The position numbers were made by a program, and so were the translations under genes. From Sipunculus nudus (lineage: Eukaryota; Annelida; Sipuncula; Golfingiida; Sipunculidae): a stretch of DNA of 64,000 nucleotides. The stretch's first letter is position 1. The number at the start of each line of letters is the position of its first letter. Positions 1-11,093 of this stretch are shown one piece after another. The DNA lies in the NCBI GenBank assembly GCA_026874595.1, contig CM049315.1:73728401-73792400 (forward strand), written 5' to 3'. The notes beneath the pieces are model-generated. The model did no database searches. It saw nothing but the letters and a program-made list of their open reading frames with translations, and was not told where the DNA came from.

Positions 1-1416
1 GATGTCATTACATATATCGAAATCGCGGTTTCATTACCTACAATTTGACATATAAAACGATTCTCTACCTGTTCAGCTTTTAAAGTTGTGACCGATTTTA
101 TTGCTTTTCATGTGGTCTCCAAATATGCATTGGTTGCCATGGAGACTGTATCAGAAGACACATTTCCGACCAGATAAAGCTTTGGCCATGTCCCATTCCT
201 AATACTACAGATTATAAGCTTTTCTGTTGAAGTGGTCGCTACCGGTAACTATACTCCGTTCCACGAACCATGGTCCACTTTTTTTTTTTCAATTATTTTG
301 TTTCAAACTAAATTTCAGGCTTCAGTGTTGCAAGAACCAACAGATGTGAGAGACCGCCTAATTTATTTCCGGAAAATTATTGATGAAATAAAAGAATGTT
401 ACCTAACGACGCTGTTAAGTCATTTTTAAAGCAGCACCACTGAACCTTGTCATGCGGCTACCATAGCGGGAGGGGAGGTATGACGTCACAGAGGCTCGAC
501 TGTGCCAAACGACAACTTGGGTGGGGGTGTCAGGTCCTTGCTCATGGTGCCTGGAGGATGCGCTGCGGCCTCTTAAGTCAGGAATATGAAGTGTTTTTTT
601 GCCTTGAGGATGTCAGATGTTGCCGGCAAACCTTAATGGCTACAGCTCTGAATAGGATTAATGAGGGGTGTGCTTTATTTATTTAGATAAAGTCAAGCCC
701 AGTTTGTGTAATATCTGTGAATAGAAAATGAAGTCTATTGTCACGTAAATCTGACCGTTTAATATCATTGAATATTGTCATAATCCCGTGTATTGTTATG
801 ATTGGAACCTTTGCCAGTGATATCAGTGCGCAGTTAATTTCAAATGCCGACAAATCCGGCCAAGAGGCTGTTATCGATCAGGTGTATAAAAAAATCTAAG
901 ACTATTAAATAACTATCTCCTTCCCGTGCACGGCAGACCTCGTGCAGTGATTATAATACACGCATGTCACTCAACGTCAGTTAGCTAGTTAGGCTCTATT
1001 TTTTAAAGAAAAAATGTTAATCCATTATTCATTGATGATTGTTTTTTTTTTATAACAAGGGCAATGTTTGTATATCCAGAAAACCCTGCATTGATGCCTT
1101 AGTATGGTGTCAATAACGGAGTTTCGATCCTAATTCTTCCGTCCGCCCGGGTCATTTTTAAATTTCTGCATGGCATCTTCCCGCATAGGCCTATATGCGA
1201 TGGGAATAGAGTATATGTATTTTATTAACTTATTATTTTTCTATAAATGCATATCTCCAAGAAGCATTAATTGGTGAAATTACATATTCTCGATCGTCAC
1301 TATCCTGAAACACAGTGAGAAAGACATGGACGTTTTATTATTTTTGTTAGTCTTATAAGGGGTATACTTTTATCGTTTTCATTTTATGAGAAATTGACTG
1401 ACTACCCTTTCTCGTA

Positions 1417-1469
<53 letters not shown>
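1417..1469. repeat. (TA)n microsatellite
   Basis: Uninterrupted TA dinucleotide tract of about 50 bp, inside the inverted-repeat-bounded segment. Confidence 0.95.
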
Positions 1470-1473
<4 letters not shown>

Positions 1474-1777
1474 CTATACACGAAGTCCCGCGCACTTAAA
1501 GTTTCATTCATGAGATATATTGCGGGAAATTGTCCGTGTGCACCAGTTTCAGTGCTAACACATATGCAATTTCATAATCAGACAATTGGTGACTATTGAG
1601 ATTATGTGAATTTCAGAAGTTTTTCAAAATTATTCAGGAACCCGGACGCTTATACATAATGCAGTGATAATTAATATATTATTTCGAAATGCCGGAATGT
1701 ATGCCCGCGGCTGTTTGACTTACTGTTCATCCGCCCTTGTATGACTCTGTATTTCTTTTTTCATTCAGAAGAACAAA

Positions 1778-1780
<3 letters not shown>

Positions 1781-1851
<71 letters not shown>
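1781..1851. repeat. (TA)n microsatellite
   Basis: Uninterrupted TA tract of about 70 bp, the longest of the first 10 kb. The next 120 bp are also very AT-rich. Confidence 0.95.
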
Positions 1852-1853
<2 letters not shown>

Positions 1854-2127
1854 CACATTTAAAATATATAATGAATAATATAATAAAATGATAATATATT
1901 ATATATTTATTATGAATTTATATAATGAATAATATAACAAAATCAAAATATATAATAAGTACATTTGATATAGGATGAATACAAAAAGAATTGAATGGTA
2001 AAACATACATAAAAAGGGTCCAGGTGATGTCCATGTTGTTCAATCAATTATATAACTGATTATACTTTTTTATTAATTTATAGATCCATCTGATTTGAAA
2101 AAAATGTGATACAATTCATAGAAATGC

Positions 2128-2130
<3 letters not shown>

Positions 2131-2185
<55 letters not shown>
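2131..2185. repeat. (TA)n microsatellite
   Basis: Uninterrupted TA tract of about 55 bp. Confidence 0.95.
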
Positions 2186-2189
<4 letters not shown>

Positions 2190-3016
2190 TGTCTGATTAA
2201 ATGTCTCTATCTACAAAATTAATGTTAATAAATATATGATTACAAATATGATTTAAAATATTTTATGGGCATAAACAGGAGCAACTTCTCACAAACGTCC
2301 CTCAGCCCGGAGGAAGGTTGGGCCAATATATATTACTATTATTAGCCTACATGCTTGTTACAGTGAACATATAGCCCATACAATGTCAAACATTCATTAG
2401 GCCTATATTTATCATCTGCTCTCTGTACTCTCATCAATCATACATTTATACCTCTTCTAATTAAATTGACATTATCAATTGGATTTATACTTGTGTAAAT
2501 ATTCTAATTTACGAGCAACACGGTAAACAAACAACACGATACGTGTCACCACAGCACAGGAACCACATAAACGATTTCACCCCTTCTGATAAAATGGACA
2601 CTTCCAGCCAATCCAGGGCAACGTCCTTGACCCCTTGTTTACAAGCGCCTCTTGGAGAAACTGTCGCAAAGTTTGTAGACTGATTCTCACATTTCAGAAA
2701 AAAATCGATTGTGAAAAAAACATGCAAGGTGCAGTTTTATATGGATGATGGAAAATTAGGCGGATGTTTCTTCTACCCCATTTTGTTAGATTTCTTTTGA
2801 TATCTAACTTCACTTTTTTTTTCACAAAAAACGGGTGGACCATAGGTCGTGGAACGGAGTATAATTGGTTTCAACGGGAAGAAAATTTTACCCTAGTGGC
2901 CACCGACCTGTATAATCATTTTATAATATAACGATGAAAATTGTATACACGCATTGCATTTTCAAGAGCATTAAAACCATTACAAATAATAGTTGCACAA
3001 AAAAATATGATCTAAA

Positions 3017-3440
3017 TAGGTTCGTGGAATCCGTTTCTCGTTGATCCAGAATAATCGATTTGATTTATTTTCAAGTTCCTGGAATTCGTTTGTAACGAAT
3101 TTGCACATATCTAGATATGAAACTTTTTTTGTAAAGACAAAAGCGGACCGGGAAGGGGGGGGTGGGGGGCGGTGGTCCTCCTTCTTTCAGCTGCCAAAGC
3201 CTGTTGTTCTCCTTGGGTTGACCCCTCGCGTGTACATACGCTGGTGTTGGGTAGAATAAATCCAGTATCACGTATTTCATTTGAACGATCACACACCAGT
3301 ACGGGTATACTTTCTCTCCAGGGCATTGAAATTAACAACACTCTCCGGACTCGTCTTGTACATTTCAGTGTCACAGCTGTCTTGCTACTCGCTCCTGTTT
3401 TCAAGGTTTACATAGAAATTGAATTTTCAGAGTTTATGAA
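3017..3440. repeat. Dispersed duplicate, copy 1 (partner at 4920-5303)
   Basis: This stretch shares ordered blocks with 4920-5303: GGTTCGTGGAATCCGT against AGTTCGTGGGATCCGT, then CCAGGGCATTGAAATT against CTAGGGCACTGAAATT, then CTTGTACATTTC followed by GTGTCACAGCTG in both, and finally a shared GAGTTTATG. The offset is about 1.86-1.9 kb. It contains a 109-codon open frame (3172-3501) that the other copy does not conserve in frame, so it is treated as repeat rather than gene. Confidence 0.6.
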
Positions 3441-3518
3441 GGTTGTAACTCCTACACGCATCCTTGAAAATATAGTGGACTTCTATTTAAGAAAGATGTA
3501 AGGAATTCTGAATATTTA

Positions 3519-3598
3519 CAAATAATAATAATAATAATTTTAATAATAGTAGTAATAAAAATAATTATAATAATAATTATAATAGTAATAATAATAAT
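3519..3598. repeat. AAT/TAA-rich trinucleotide tract
   Basis: Imperfect (AAT)n repeat with interruptions. Confidence 0.85.
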
Positions 3599-4502
3599 TG
3601 GTACCGTTATATTAGGAATGACCTAGCTGATCCCGAAAGGTTTATCCTTTAACATGTACATATATACCATGCAAACTAAATACCGGAACCTGAGCCGCAA
3701 TCCCATTTGACAATGTCCCTATCAAACATACACTCATATGTATACTTGTTTCATTGTTTTACTGCTGTTTTTCATTATATTATTGATATTATATAACAAA
3801 GCGGAAAGGTTAAGGGACATTTGAAATGAAGACACATGGGAAGATGGATTTGTATCCGATATTGAAATTAATTTAACAGCGAGTACCTGACGGTGATCAC
3901 GTTGTTGTACTTGTTGACTAGAGCTCTCCGCTAAAAGTGGAGTATGGGCATCATGAAACTGACATTGTGTTTCAAGAAAATAAAACTAGCGATAGATATA
4001 TTTAGCCTTTGATCAAATGCATCAAGCACATAGATAAAAATGAATGAAATGGAAACATTTTCCAAGATCAGCGATACAAATATGTAAACTTTTTTTCTTT
4101 ATCCATGGAATGAATATTACTGCCACAGAAGTTGTGCAAAAGATATGAAATTATACTCGTCATGTAGCTCATGCATCTCAATCGGTAACACATATATACA
4201 GCATATAAAGCCATTATTATTATACTCCACTTGTTCAATAGAATCAAAAAGGGAACGTCGAGCACCAGTGTTTCATAGTGGCGTATAGGTACAGGTAACG
4301 TATCCATCTGTACTGCCCGCGCCTCAGACTCTTTAACTGTTAAATTCAGATGTTTTACTGATATATGATCATGCATAATATTAGGTAGACACGCTATCCT
4401 CACCTGTCGGTTTATTTGTTTGGCCATTGCCATTTTTTTACATTTGTGATATGCCGTGATAGGACGATTTTAATATATTGAAAAGAAAAAGTATTTGTTC
4501 TG

Positions 4503-4506
<4 letters not shown>

Positions 4507-4580
<74 letters not shown>
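4507..4580. repeat. Compound microsatellite (CT)n-(CA)n-(TA)n
   Basis: (CT)n, about 13 units, passes into a short CA block and then a (TA)n tract of about 30 bp. The flanking 3.6-4.9 kb region shows no supported gene. Confidence 0.9.
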
Positions 4581-4584
<4 letters not shown>

Positions 4585-4919
4585 CCTATTTATTTATGTG
4601 TTATTGATCAGAAAATAGACAGATATATAGGAGACATATTTAATGGAAGAAGACAGGGGGGGGGACATTTTCATTTTGTATTATATAATGTGTTTGCAGC
4701 GTGAGTGCATGTGACAGGTGTCTTTATACATACGATAAAGCTTACGTTATATATACATTTTACAGGAAGTCAATGCAGTAAAAAAACAAAACAGGGCTAG
4801 CAAAACAGGAATGTTTTTAGTGTCAAAATAAAATCAAATTAAACCATATCGCTCAGTGGGTCAAAACAAAAATGTGTTAATGTTTATTTTTTCTTGGATT
4901 CAGAATATTTTTATGGTGT

Positions 4920-5303
4920 ATAAGTTCGTGGGATCCGTCTGTAAACAAAATAAAAAAAAAAAAATAGATAAAAAATGCGAAAAGCTGTAAGTATTAACGC
5001 CTTCTTGCCTTAATTAATGTTAGGTCAGTGCCAGGTATATGGTTAAGGACATATATAAAGTGAGATATGGAAAACGGTACACTCAGTTTATGTGTGCATG
5101 CACTAGTGTGGTGTATATTCAGGGTCACTCGGTTCATTCGACCGATCTCACTCCAGTACAGGTGTATCTAGGGCACTGAAATTTACAACACTCATCGAAC
5201 ACGGCTTGTACATTTCGGTGTCACAGCTGGTCTTGTTTACTCGATCCTGCTTGGTAAAACTAAATGTTCACTTGAAAGTTGAATTTAAAAGAGTTTATGG
5301 GGG
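4920..5303. repeat. Dispersed duplicate, copy 2 (partner at 3017-3440)
   Basis: Second copy of the block described at 3017-3440, in the same orientation. It ends exactly where the fold-back element begins, so that element appears to have inserted at, or next to, the end of this copy. Confidence 0.6.
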
Positions 5304-6955
5304 TAGTACGGTGTCTGATTTAGGACACAGAAAAAAAAAATATTTATCTCGTGATCTCGAGATAACATCACGAGATCTCGACAAAGTTTCGCAAAAAAAA
5401 AAAAAATTTAGGAAGCAAAAAAAAATTTTTTTAGGAAGCAAAAAAAATTTTTTGGAAGCAAAAAAAAAATTTAGGAAGCATAAAATAAAATTTTATGAAG
5501 CAAAAAAAAAAAAATTATGAAGAAACCCCGGCTGGTAATGGGTCTTATAACGCCACTTTGACGTATTAACATTTTATCTACAGGCTACTTGTATACAAGG
5601 CACTTGAGAAAATGTTAACATACAGATAAAAACATGTAACCGAGTTATTGAAAGATCACTAGTTGATATTCGTTAGAGCATGTGAAGCAATGCAGTATTT
5701 GTCATTTACAGAAATCTGTACTCTCTGAATTGAAGCCCCCCCCCCCCCCCCCCCGACCCATATTGTAAAAAACACGTGGATATAGACAAAGACACCGCCT
5801 TTACCCATGGGATTGGCTCATTTTAATGTAAGGTTTAATAGATTATGTTTACCTAGATTTTGTTTATGATTACCTTCACTTCTTTGTTATGTATATGCAG
5901 AGTTAGCCGGTATTACAAAGATTCTATAAATAAGGCAGGTGAATAGCAACTTTTAGACCAAAGCAGAGCATTTTGCTGAAGAAAAATCATGATGAGAGAT
6001 GATCGAAATATTTAAGCCGTTTATTTATGAATATAAAACATTGATGAAGATAGGCTGACTGAGTTATAGTTATAGCTATAGTGGATCAAGACTTGGGCTT
6101 TAGGGGCTGAATCACAGCCCCCCCCCCCCCCCCCAACCAGCGTACCTACCCGAAAACACAGTAATCATTTTTAGCATATTTTAATTTATGATGGTCTAAT
6201 ACATGTTCCATAAAACAACACACCATTTCAATAAAAACAATAGCTGAAAGAAATTGTACAAAAGAAGCTCATATTTTTTGTATTTTTAAAATAATAAGGT
6301 ACCCACAATGCATGCATGCAGAACTGAACATTTCTATTTGAGTGATTTAACAGCATGGCTCTGAATCTGCCGTTCAGGTAGAATGTTTTAGTTTCTTTAG
6401 GCTTTGACATCTTCCTTACGGATATAAATAATTAAATATTGAATTTATATTGAACTTTTCTTCAACTCGCCTTATCTTAGGGGATATAAAAACTTGATTG
6501 ATTTTAAATTAATTGTATTGTATTACCATTAAATACAGTATACCTGGTCTTTGTTTTATAATTGCAATAGTAAGCTCTCTTAATGTATACTGTCCCTTTA
6601 ATGTTGCTTTGCTTTATGTCAATTCAGCTTCGAATGGTTCGTACAAGTGTGACATTTTATCTAGAGATCTCGAGATATACATTTTTTTTTGCTTCGTAAA
6701 ATTTTTTTTTTTGCTTCGTAAATTTTTTTTTTTGCTTCGTAAAATTTTTTTTTTTTGCTTCCTAAAATTTTTTTTTTTTGCTTCGTAAATTTTTTTTTTC
6801 CCTTCCTAAATTTTTTTTTTTTTTGCTTCCTAAATTTTTTTTTGGCTTCCTTAATTTTTTTTTTTAGGGAAACTTATCTCGAGATCTCGAGATTTTATCT
6901 CGAGATCTCGAGATAAATATTTTTTTTTCTGTGTCCTAAATCAGCCACCGTAGTA
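5304..6955. mobile_element. Fold-back element with A/T-run minisatellite arms
   Basis: The left end (5304: TAGTACGGTG, then CTGATTTAGGACACAG) is matched in reverse complement at the right end (6955 inwards: TACTACGGTG, then CTGATTTAGGACACAG). Inside each end come TATTTATCTCG and palindromic GATCTCGAGATAA blocks, followed by a tandem array of about 20-26 bp units, (TTTAGGAAGC + A-run) on the left and its complement (T-run + GCTTCCTAAA) on the right. The arms are about 220 and 300 bp, and the unique centre is about 1.1 kb with no supported gene. No transposase is visible, so it would be non-autonomous. A TA target duplication is possible but not distinguishable from the TIR end. Confidence 0.75.
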
Positions 6956-7061
6956 TCTCCTACACCCACTCCAGAAAAATATGAGCAACTTACACGCCAC
7001 CAGAAAATATAATGTATTTCTTAATTCTTTCATATTTATCCCCCCCTCCCTCTCTCTTTCT

Positions 7062-7082
7062 CGCTGACTGTCTGTCTGTCTC

Positions 7083-7131
<49 letters not shown>
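7062..7131. repeat. Compound microsatellite (CT/GT)n-(TA)n
   Basis: CTGTCTGTCTGTCTCTCTG followed by a (TA)n tract of about 44 bp. Open frames here are only artefacts of the repeat. Confidence 0.9.
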
Positions 7132-7137
<6 letters not shown>

Positions 7138-7231
7138 TTGTGTGTGTATGTGTTATTAAAAAACATTGACAAGCTCCAAACTTGTTGCCGGTAACTCGAT
7201 CATCGACGGTATGACGTGATACCTGCATTTC

Positions 7232-8430
7232 ATGTTAGATGGAATAAGAGAAACAAGGAAGACAATACTATTTCAACTCTTAATTTTCAGCTTTAAAATC
7301 CTTAGTTGAAGGAAGCACATTCTGTTTTTAGATGCCCTTATGACGCACATAACGTTTAAGAGTGAAATAAATTATAAAAATATTTTTTTAAAATATTCTT
7401 GACTTTCCATTTATGAATTGTGACAATGTTCAAGCGATGTCCTATTGAGATATATTGAATTTTCATATTTTTTCAACGTATGAACTTTTAATAATTGATG
7501 ACATCTGAATATATAAATGTATTTTAATACCGTATTCGGGTTTATATAATATCAAATTTTAGTATGTATTATGTATTATATTATAAACTCATTACAAGCT
7601 CAATCACAAGCAATTTAAATATATGCAAGCAACTATAATGTAAATGATATAGTCTCCTGGGCCCTGAAAAACATTTACGATAACACTAAAATCAACCCCC
7701 CCCCCCCCCCCCCCACCTTGATAACTTGGCTTTTCATATGCGAATAAATGGTACAGCGGCCATATTGGCAGCCATATTGAATATCACCGTAATCAAATAC
7801 GGTACTCTCTTGGAAATGGTTATGGTTTCAATAGATTTCTTGACCCTGAAAACATAGGCACAGACACCAAAAGCAATCCCCTATCCCAATTACTTTTCGA
7901 GTTATGTATGATTCAATGGTTCGGCGGCCATCTTTGACGCCATCTTGAATTTCACCCTTTCTGCCCGGGATCCAGGATGTCGACTCAAGTTTTTTTTACT
8001 CCTCTAAAGGTGTCCTACTTGGATCTGTAGTCAAAATTAGAGGACATACGATTGCACACAGGACCCCCTCAGCCCCCGGACTAATACTGCATTTAGCCTG
8101 TGGCTCTAATCTGACCTAAGTTGTCCAGTGCGTCTTCGTGACTTCCGAGTTTCACACATTTTGACCACATCCTGGCTCTTCCGAGTGCCTTCCGAGATGG
8201 CATCCGAGCAAAAAAATCGTCTATAACTTTCGGATTAATTAATGGATAACTATGAATTCACAGAATTATAGAACAGACCTTGTTCTATAAATAAAATTAA
8301 AATTGTGTTGAGCTAGAGGTATTTTATACATGTTTTAACGCTTTATTTTATTTTTTTTTTTTAATTCTTGGCTTCCGACTTTCGACTTCCGAATTTTACA
8401 CACAGCCCCAGTGGAGAAGTTTAGATGTAG
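7232..8430. other. Non-coding stretch, no supported gene
   Basis: AT-rich. It contains a run of 19 C at 7696-7714 and two similar 'GGCGGCCAT...TTGAATTTCACC'-type phrases around 7755-7790 and 7922-7955 that look like a short internal duplication. The end contains several 'TTCCGA' words. Confidence 0.5.
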
Positions 8431-8550
8431 AGAAAGAGTGAACAGGCAGCGGAAGCTAACCACGTCCTGAAATTTTCGTTTGACCAAGAGGCAAAATATG
8501 TGAAGTCGGTAGTACAAGCGTCCATGAGGAACAAGGCCTATCGTGTCGAG
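8431..8550 (+). CDS. Probable internal coding exon, protein unrecognised
   Basis: A 40-codon open segment lies between an AG (TGTAG at 8430) and a strong donor (GAG|GTATGT at 8551). It reads as ordinary soluble-protein sequence, including FSFDQEAKYVKSVVQAS and then MRNKAYRVE. That phrase resembles the stretch just before the CxC of SWIM zinc fingers in invertebrate SWIM-domain proteins, but no CxC...CxH follows in the unspliced reading. A further segment at 8690-8812 ends at another good donor (TAT|GTAAGT) and may be a later exon. The stop codon just upstream in this frame (8428) means the exon must start at the AG if real. It is either an exon of an unidentified gene or a transposase remnant. 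Confidence 0.35.
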
Positions 8551-8812
8551 GTATGTATTTGTAATGTTTGTGTTTACTCGGAAACACTAGTAAGGATATC
8601 ATGATTGATAAATTAATTATAGTTGATTCACCTATTTTTATACGAGAACATAGTGTTAGATTATTATGCAGAAGTCAGTTTGCCTTGTGTGGAGATAATC
8701 GAGAAAAATCAGGTGGACAGGTGTTTCGACTTCGTGACGGATTATATATAGTCCATGGGCCCAGAGCTAATTTTCCACATAATGCTACCACCCAGGGTGG
8801 CAAATCTTATGT

Positions 8813-9573
8813 AAGTTTTTTTTAAGGTCTACACCTAAAGATGATATTTTGGTATGATAACTGATCCAGAGTGGTAGCTTATTCATATATAGTTAACCGC
8901 TTCTGAATGGACCCTGCATGAAAATTTAAACTTCAAGCTGCGTCGACTTTTCCACAGTATTTATTTGATAACTTCTTGTATACAAAAGATATTAGTTACA
9001 AATTTGGTCTTAATAGATAGCTAAGACCAAGAGCTTTCTGATGGTGTGTCAAATATGGCAGTTTTATGCATTTATCATCAGTGGCAGATAACTATCCCTA
9101 CCCCTTAAGGGGAACATGACACTTTAAACAACCAATGGAATTTCTTAGATATTTTGCATATGATATCTTCAAGGCATACTTTGTAAAATTATAAAAATAA
9201 AATTTGAGGGTCATTGTGCTTATTTTTTAGTATATGAAGTTGAAAATTGGCACTTGTGGTGGGTTTTTATATGTTTTTATAACTTTTTAAAAAGGGGGAA
9301 CCAAAAGTTGCATATTTTAGAAAACTGACCAATGCATTTTTCATAATATTCTAAATAAACATTGTTACAGATGTCTTTTTTATTGTGTGCAGCAGACTTG
9401 CACGTCTATGTAGCACTAGCATTGTCCATTGGCATGGGAGACGCACGAGCCGGGCCGGCCCATTTGTTGGGTCTGACGTGTAGAAAAACAGCGCTCATAC
9501 TATTTTAGAACTTTCTGAGCAGGTCGCGCTCTATGAGCGCGTGTCTTGTATTGTTCTTTGGGCGTGTCTATTA
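8813..9573. other. Non-coding stretch, no supported gene
   Basis: AT-rich with no coding signal recognised. The GC-richer piece at about 9400-9570 may belong to the retroelement LTR that follows. Confidence 0.4.
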
Positions 9574-10235
9574 TGTTGTGTTGGGTTCTATCGATTGTTC
9601 TTGAAATAGAAGTTTCTAGAATTTTCGGATGAAAAGATATAAATAGTGGCTGTGTTTTAGACGCGAGGAGAGGAGAGAGAAATATCCCAGCGAACACGGA
9701 AGAGTGTGAGTCATATTTGGGACCTATCCGAAAATTGCAGTAGTTTCAGGGATTCTACGAATTCCATGCAGATTTAGATTCAGTCAAACTGTCTCCAGTT
9801 TGCTTTCGGGATTATTCCAAGAATTTCACTTTTGGATTTTCAACAGAATGATTTTGTGATTGAATTGGACTATTATTCATTGAGAAGATTTATGTGAACT
9901 GTTCATCTGGATTATATGCTTTAAAAGGACTTGTTGTCGCTGTGACAGTGGTGCTATCCACGTACTGTACACTTTATTTATTATACTGTGTAATTGTATT
10001 TATTTGCTGTTGTACTGTTGTTATACTGTGTTATAGTATTGATTTAGTGTATTGTAATGTTAGGATTGTTTTAAGAATCAATTATAATTATTTGTTCACA
10101 AAATTTTTTTTTTTATTTATTCCCCTAGACATTTCACTCTGCCTGGTGTTACAGAATATGATTTTTATTGTCATAACAAATTTTATGTTCGTCACGACTA
10201 CGTGATCTATTGAAATAAGGTTCCGTAACATAACA
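9574..10235 (+). repeat. Probable 5' LTR of a Ty3/gypsy-type element
   Basis: The right edge is well placed: ...CCGTAACATAACA ends one base before a tRNA-Pro-like primer site. A candidate left edge, TGTTGTGTTGGG near 9574, would give imperfect inverted ends (TGTTGTG / CATAACA), but the start could lie up to 200 bp further left. A TATAAATA box at 9638-9645 with initiator-like sequence some 20-30 bp downstream fits an LTR promoter. The small open frame at 9894-10205 is low-complexity and is not taken as a gene. Confidence 0.5.
9638..9645 (+). promoter_or_regulatory. TATA box of the putative LTR promoter
   Basis: TATAAATA in an otherwise mixed-composition stretch, correctly oriented and upstream of the primer site and gag remnant. 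Confidence 0.5.
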
Positions 10236-10236
10236 C

Positions 10237-10254
10237 TGTGGGCTTGTCCGGGAG
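10237..10254 (+). promoter_or_regulatory. Primer binding site, tRNA-Pro-like
   Basis: TGTGGGCTTGTCCGGGAG matches 15 of 18 bases of the primer site complementary to the 3' end of tRNA-Pro, used by several LTR elements and retroviruses (consensus TGGGGGCTCGTCCGGGAT). It lies one base after the CA-ending LTR edge, where a primer site belongs. Confidence 0.65.
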
Positions 10255-10400
10255 GCTTAATATTTTTGAAAAAAAAATATTAGGCCTTGACCTAGACACC
10301 TTGTTTACAATACATTGTTTACAAGATTATATATTGTTTACAATACATTTTTTACAGGATTTATCTGGTTTTTTTTTTGTTATTGTTTTCACATTTTAAC

Positions 10401-11093
10401 ATGGCAGATTTCAAACCTGAGACATTTGTTCACGATCCCGACCCTGATCAACTTGAACAGTTGACAAAATATCAGTTGTTGCGTTTGGGACAACACCTAG
10501 GGCTAAGTGTGAAAAAAGCTTTGAGAAAGTCTGATAGCATTGCTAAAATCATGCAAGATCTAGTTAGCAAAGGTTTAATTGAAGAGAGTGAAGTGGAAAC
10601 ATCTAGAAATTACAGCCTTGCTATGCAGTTAGAATTAGAAAAAAAAATTAGAAATGCAACATGAGCTAGCATTTAAACAGTTAGAATGAGAAAAAAGAAG
10701 AGAAGAGAGGAAAGAACATGAAAAGTTAAAACAGTTAGAATTAGAAAAACAAAGAGAAGAGAGGGAAGAACTTGAAAGGTCAGAATGAGAAAGACTAGAA
10801 AAAGAAAAAGAAAATGAGTTAAAACGACTGGAGACTTAAATTGGAACATAGTCTACATGCTGCCCCAACTCACAGTTACTAAACATATTAAACTCTTCCC
10901 ACCTTTTTAAGAAAAAGAGGTTGATAAATATTTCTTACACTTCGAGAAGGTTGCTGAAAATTTAAAATGGCCTAAGGAAAATTGGACAATGCTATTTCAA
11001 AGTTTATACAGAGCTTTCAGTAGAAGCTGCTGCTGACTATGACCAGGTTAAACGGTTGACCCGCATAGCTTCTGTTATCTTTCAGGAAATATA
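10401..11093 (+). pseudogene. gag remnant of Gmr1-like gypsy element
   Basis: An ATG at 10401 opens a frame of about 88 codons to a stop at 10662-10664. Its opening looks like the N-terminal domain of gag proteins of this lineage: an acidic start, then a KYQLLRLGQHLGLSVKKALRK-type helix region. After the stop, other frames keep the expected order: a lysine/glutamate coiled coil (repeated R/K-E-E-R-E-E-L-E units, 10665-10850), then a degenerate piece resembling the conserved gag core (KYFLHFEKVAENLKWPKENW-like, 10920-10990) and an S-V-E-A-A-A-D-Y-D-Q-V-K segment near 11020-11060. Several stops and shifts make it non-functional. No pol follows here; a related but separate pol is at 23.4-26.5 kb. 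Confidence 0.65.

Larger units (their letters stand above)
231..2913. repeat. Segment bounded by degenerate inverted repeats
   Basis: The word around 247-281 (core ACTCCGTTCCACGA, then ATGGTCCAC) reappears in reverse complement at about 2826-2862. Similarity continues weakly outward on both sides (GTGGTCGCTACC at the left against GGTCGGTGGCCAC at the right). The 2.6 kb between the arms has no convincing coding region and contains three long (TA)n tracts. It could be an old non-autonomous DNA transposon, or a rearranged pair of dispersed repeats. No target-site duplication could be defined. Confidence 0.45.

Noticed and set aside
3071-3501. Overlapping open frames on both strands (73-109 codons)
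   Set aside because: They lie in a duplicated repeat whose second copy does not keep the frame.
4068-4433. 121-codon minus-strand open frame
   Set aside because: No motif, no splice context, AT-rich composition; length is within chance for a 64 kb AT-rich window.
5206-5520. Lys-rich open frame of 104 codons
   Set aside because: Created by A-runs in the left arm of the fold-back element.
6941-7228. Open frames with (YI)n repeats
   Set aside because: Translation of (TA)n/(CT)n microsatellites.
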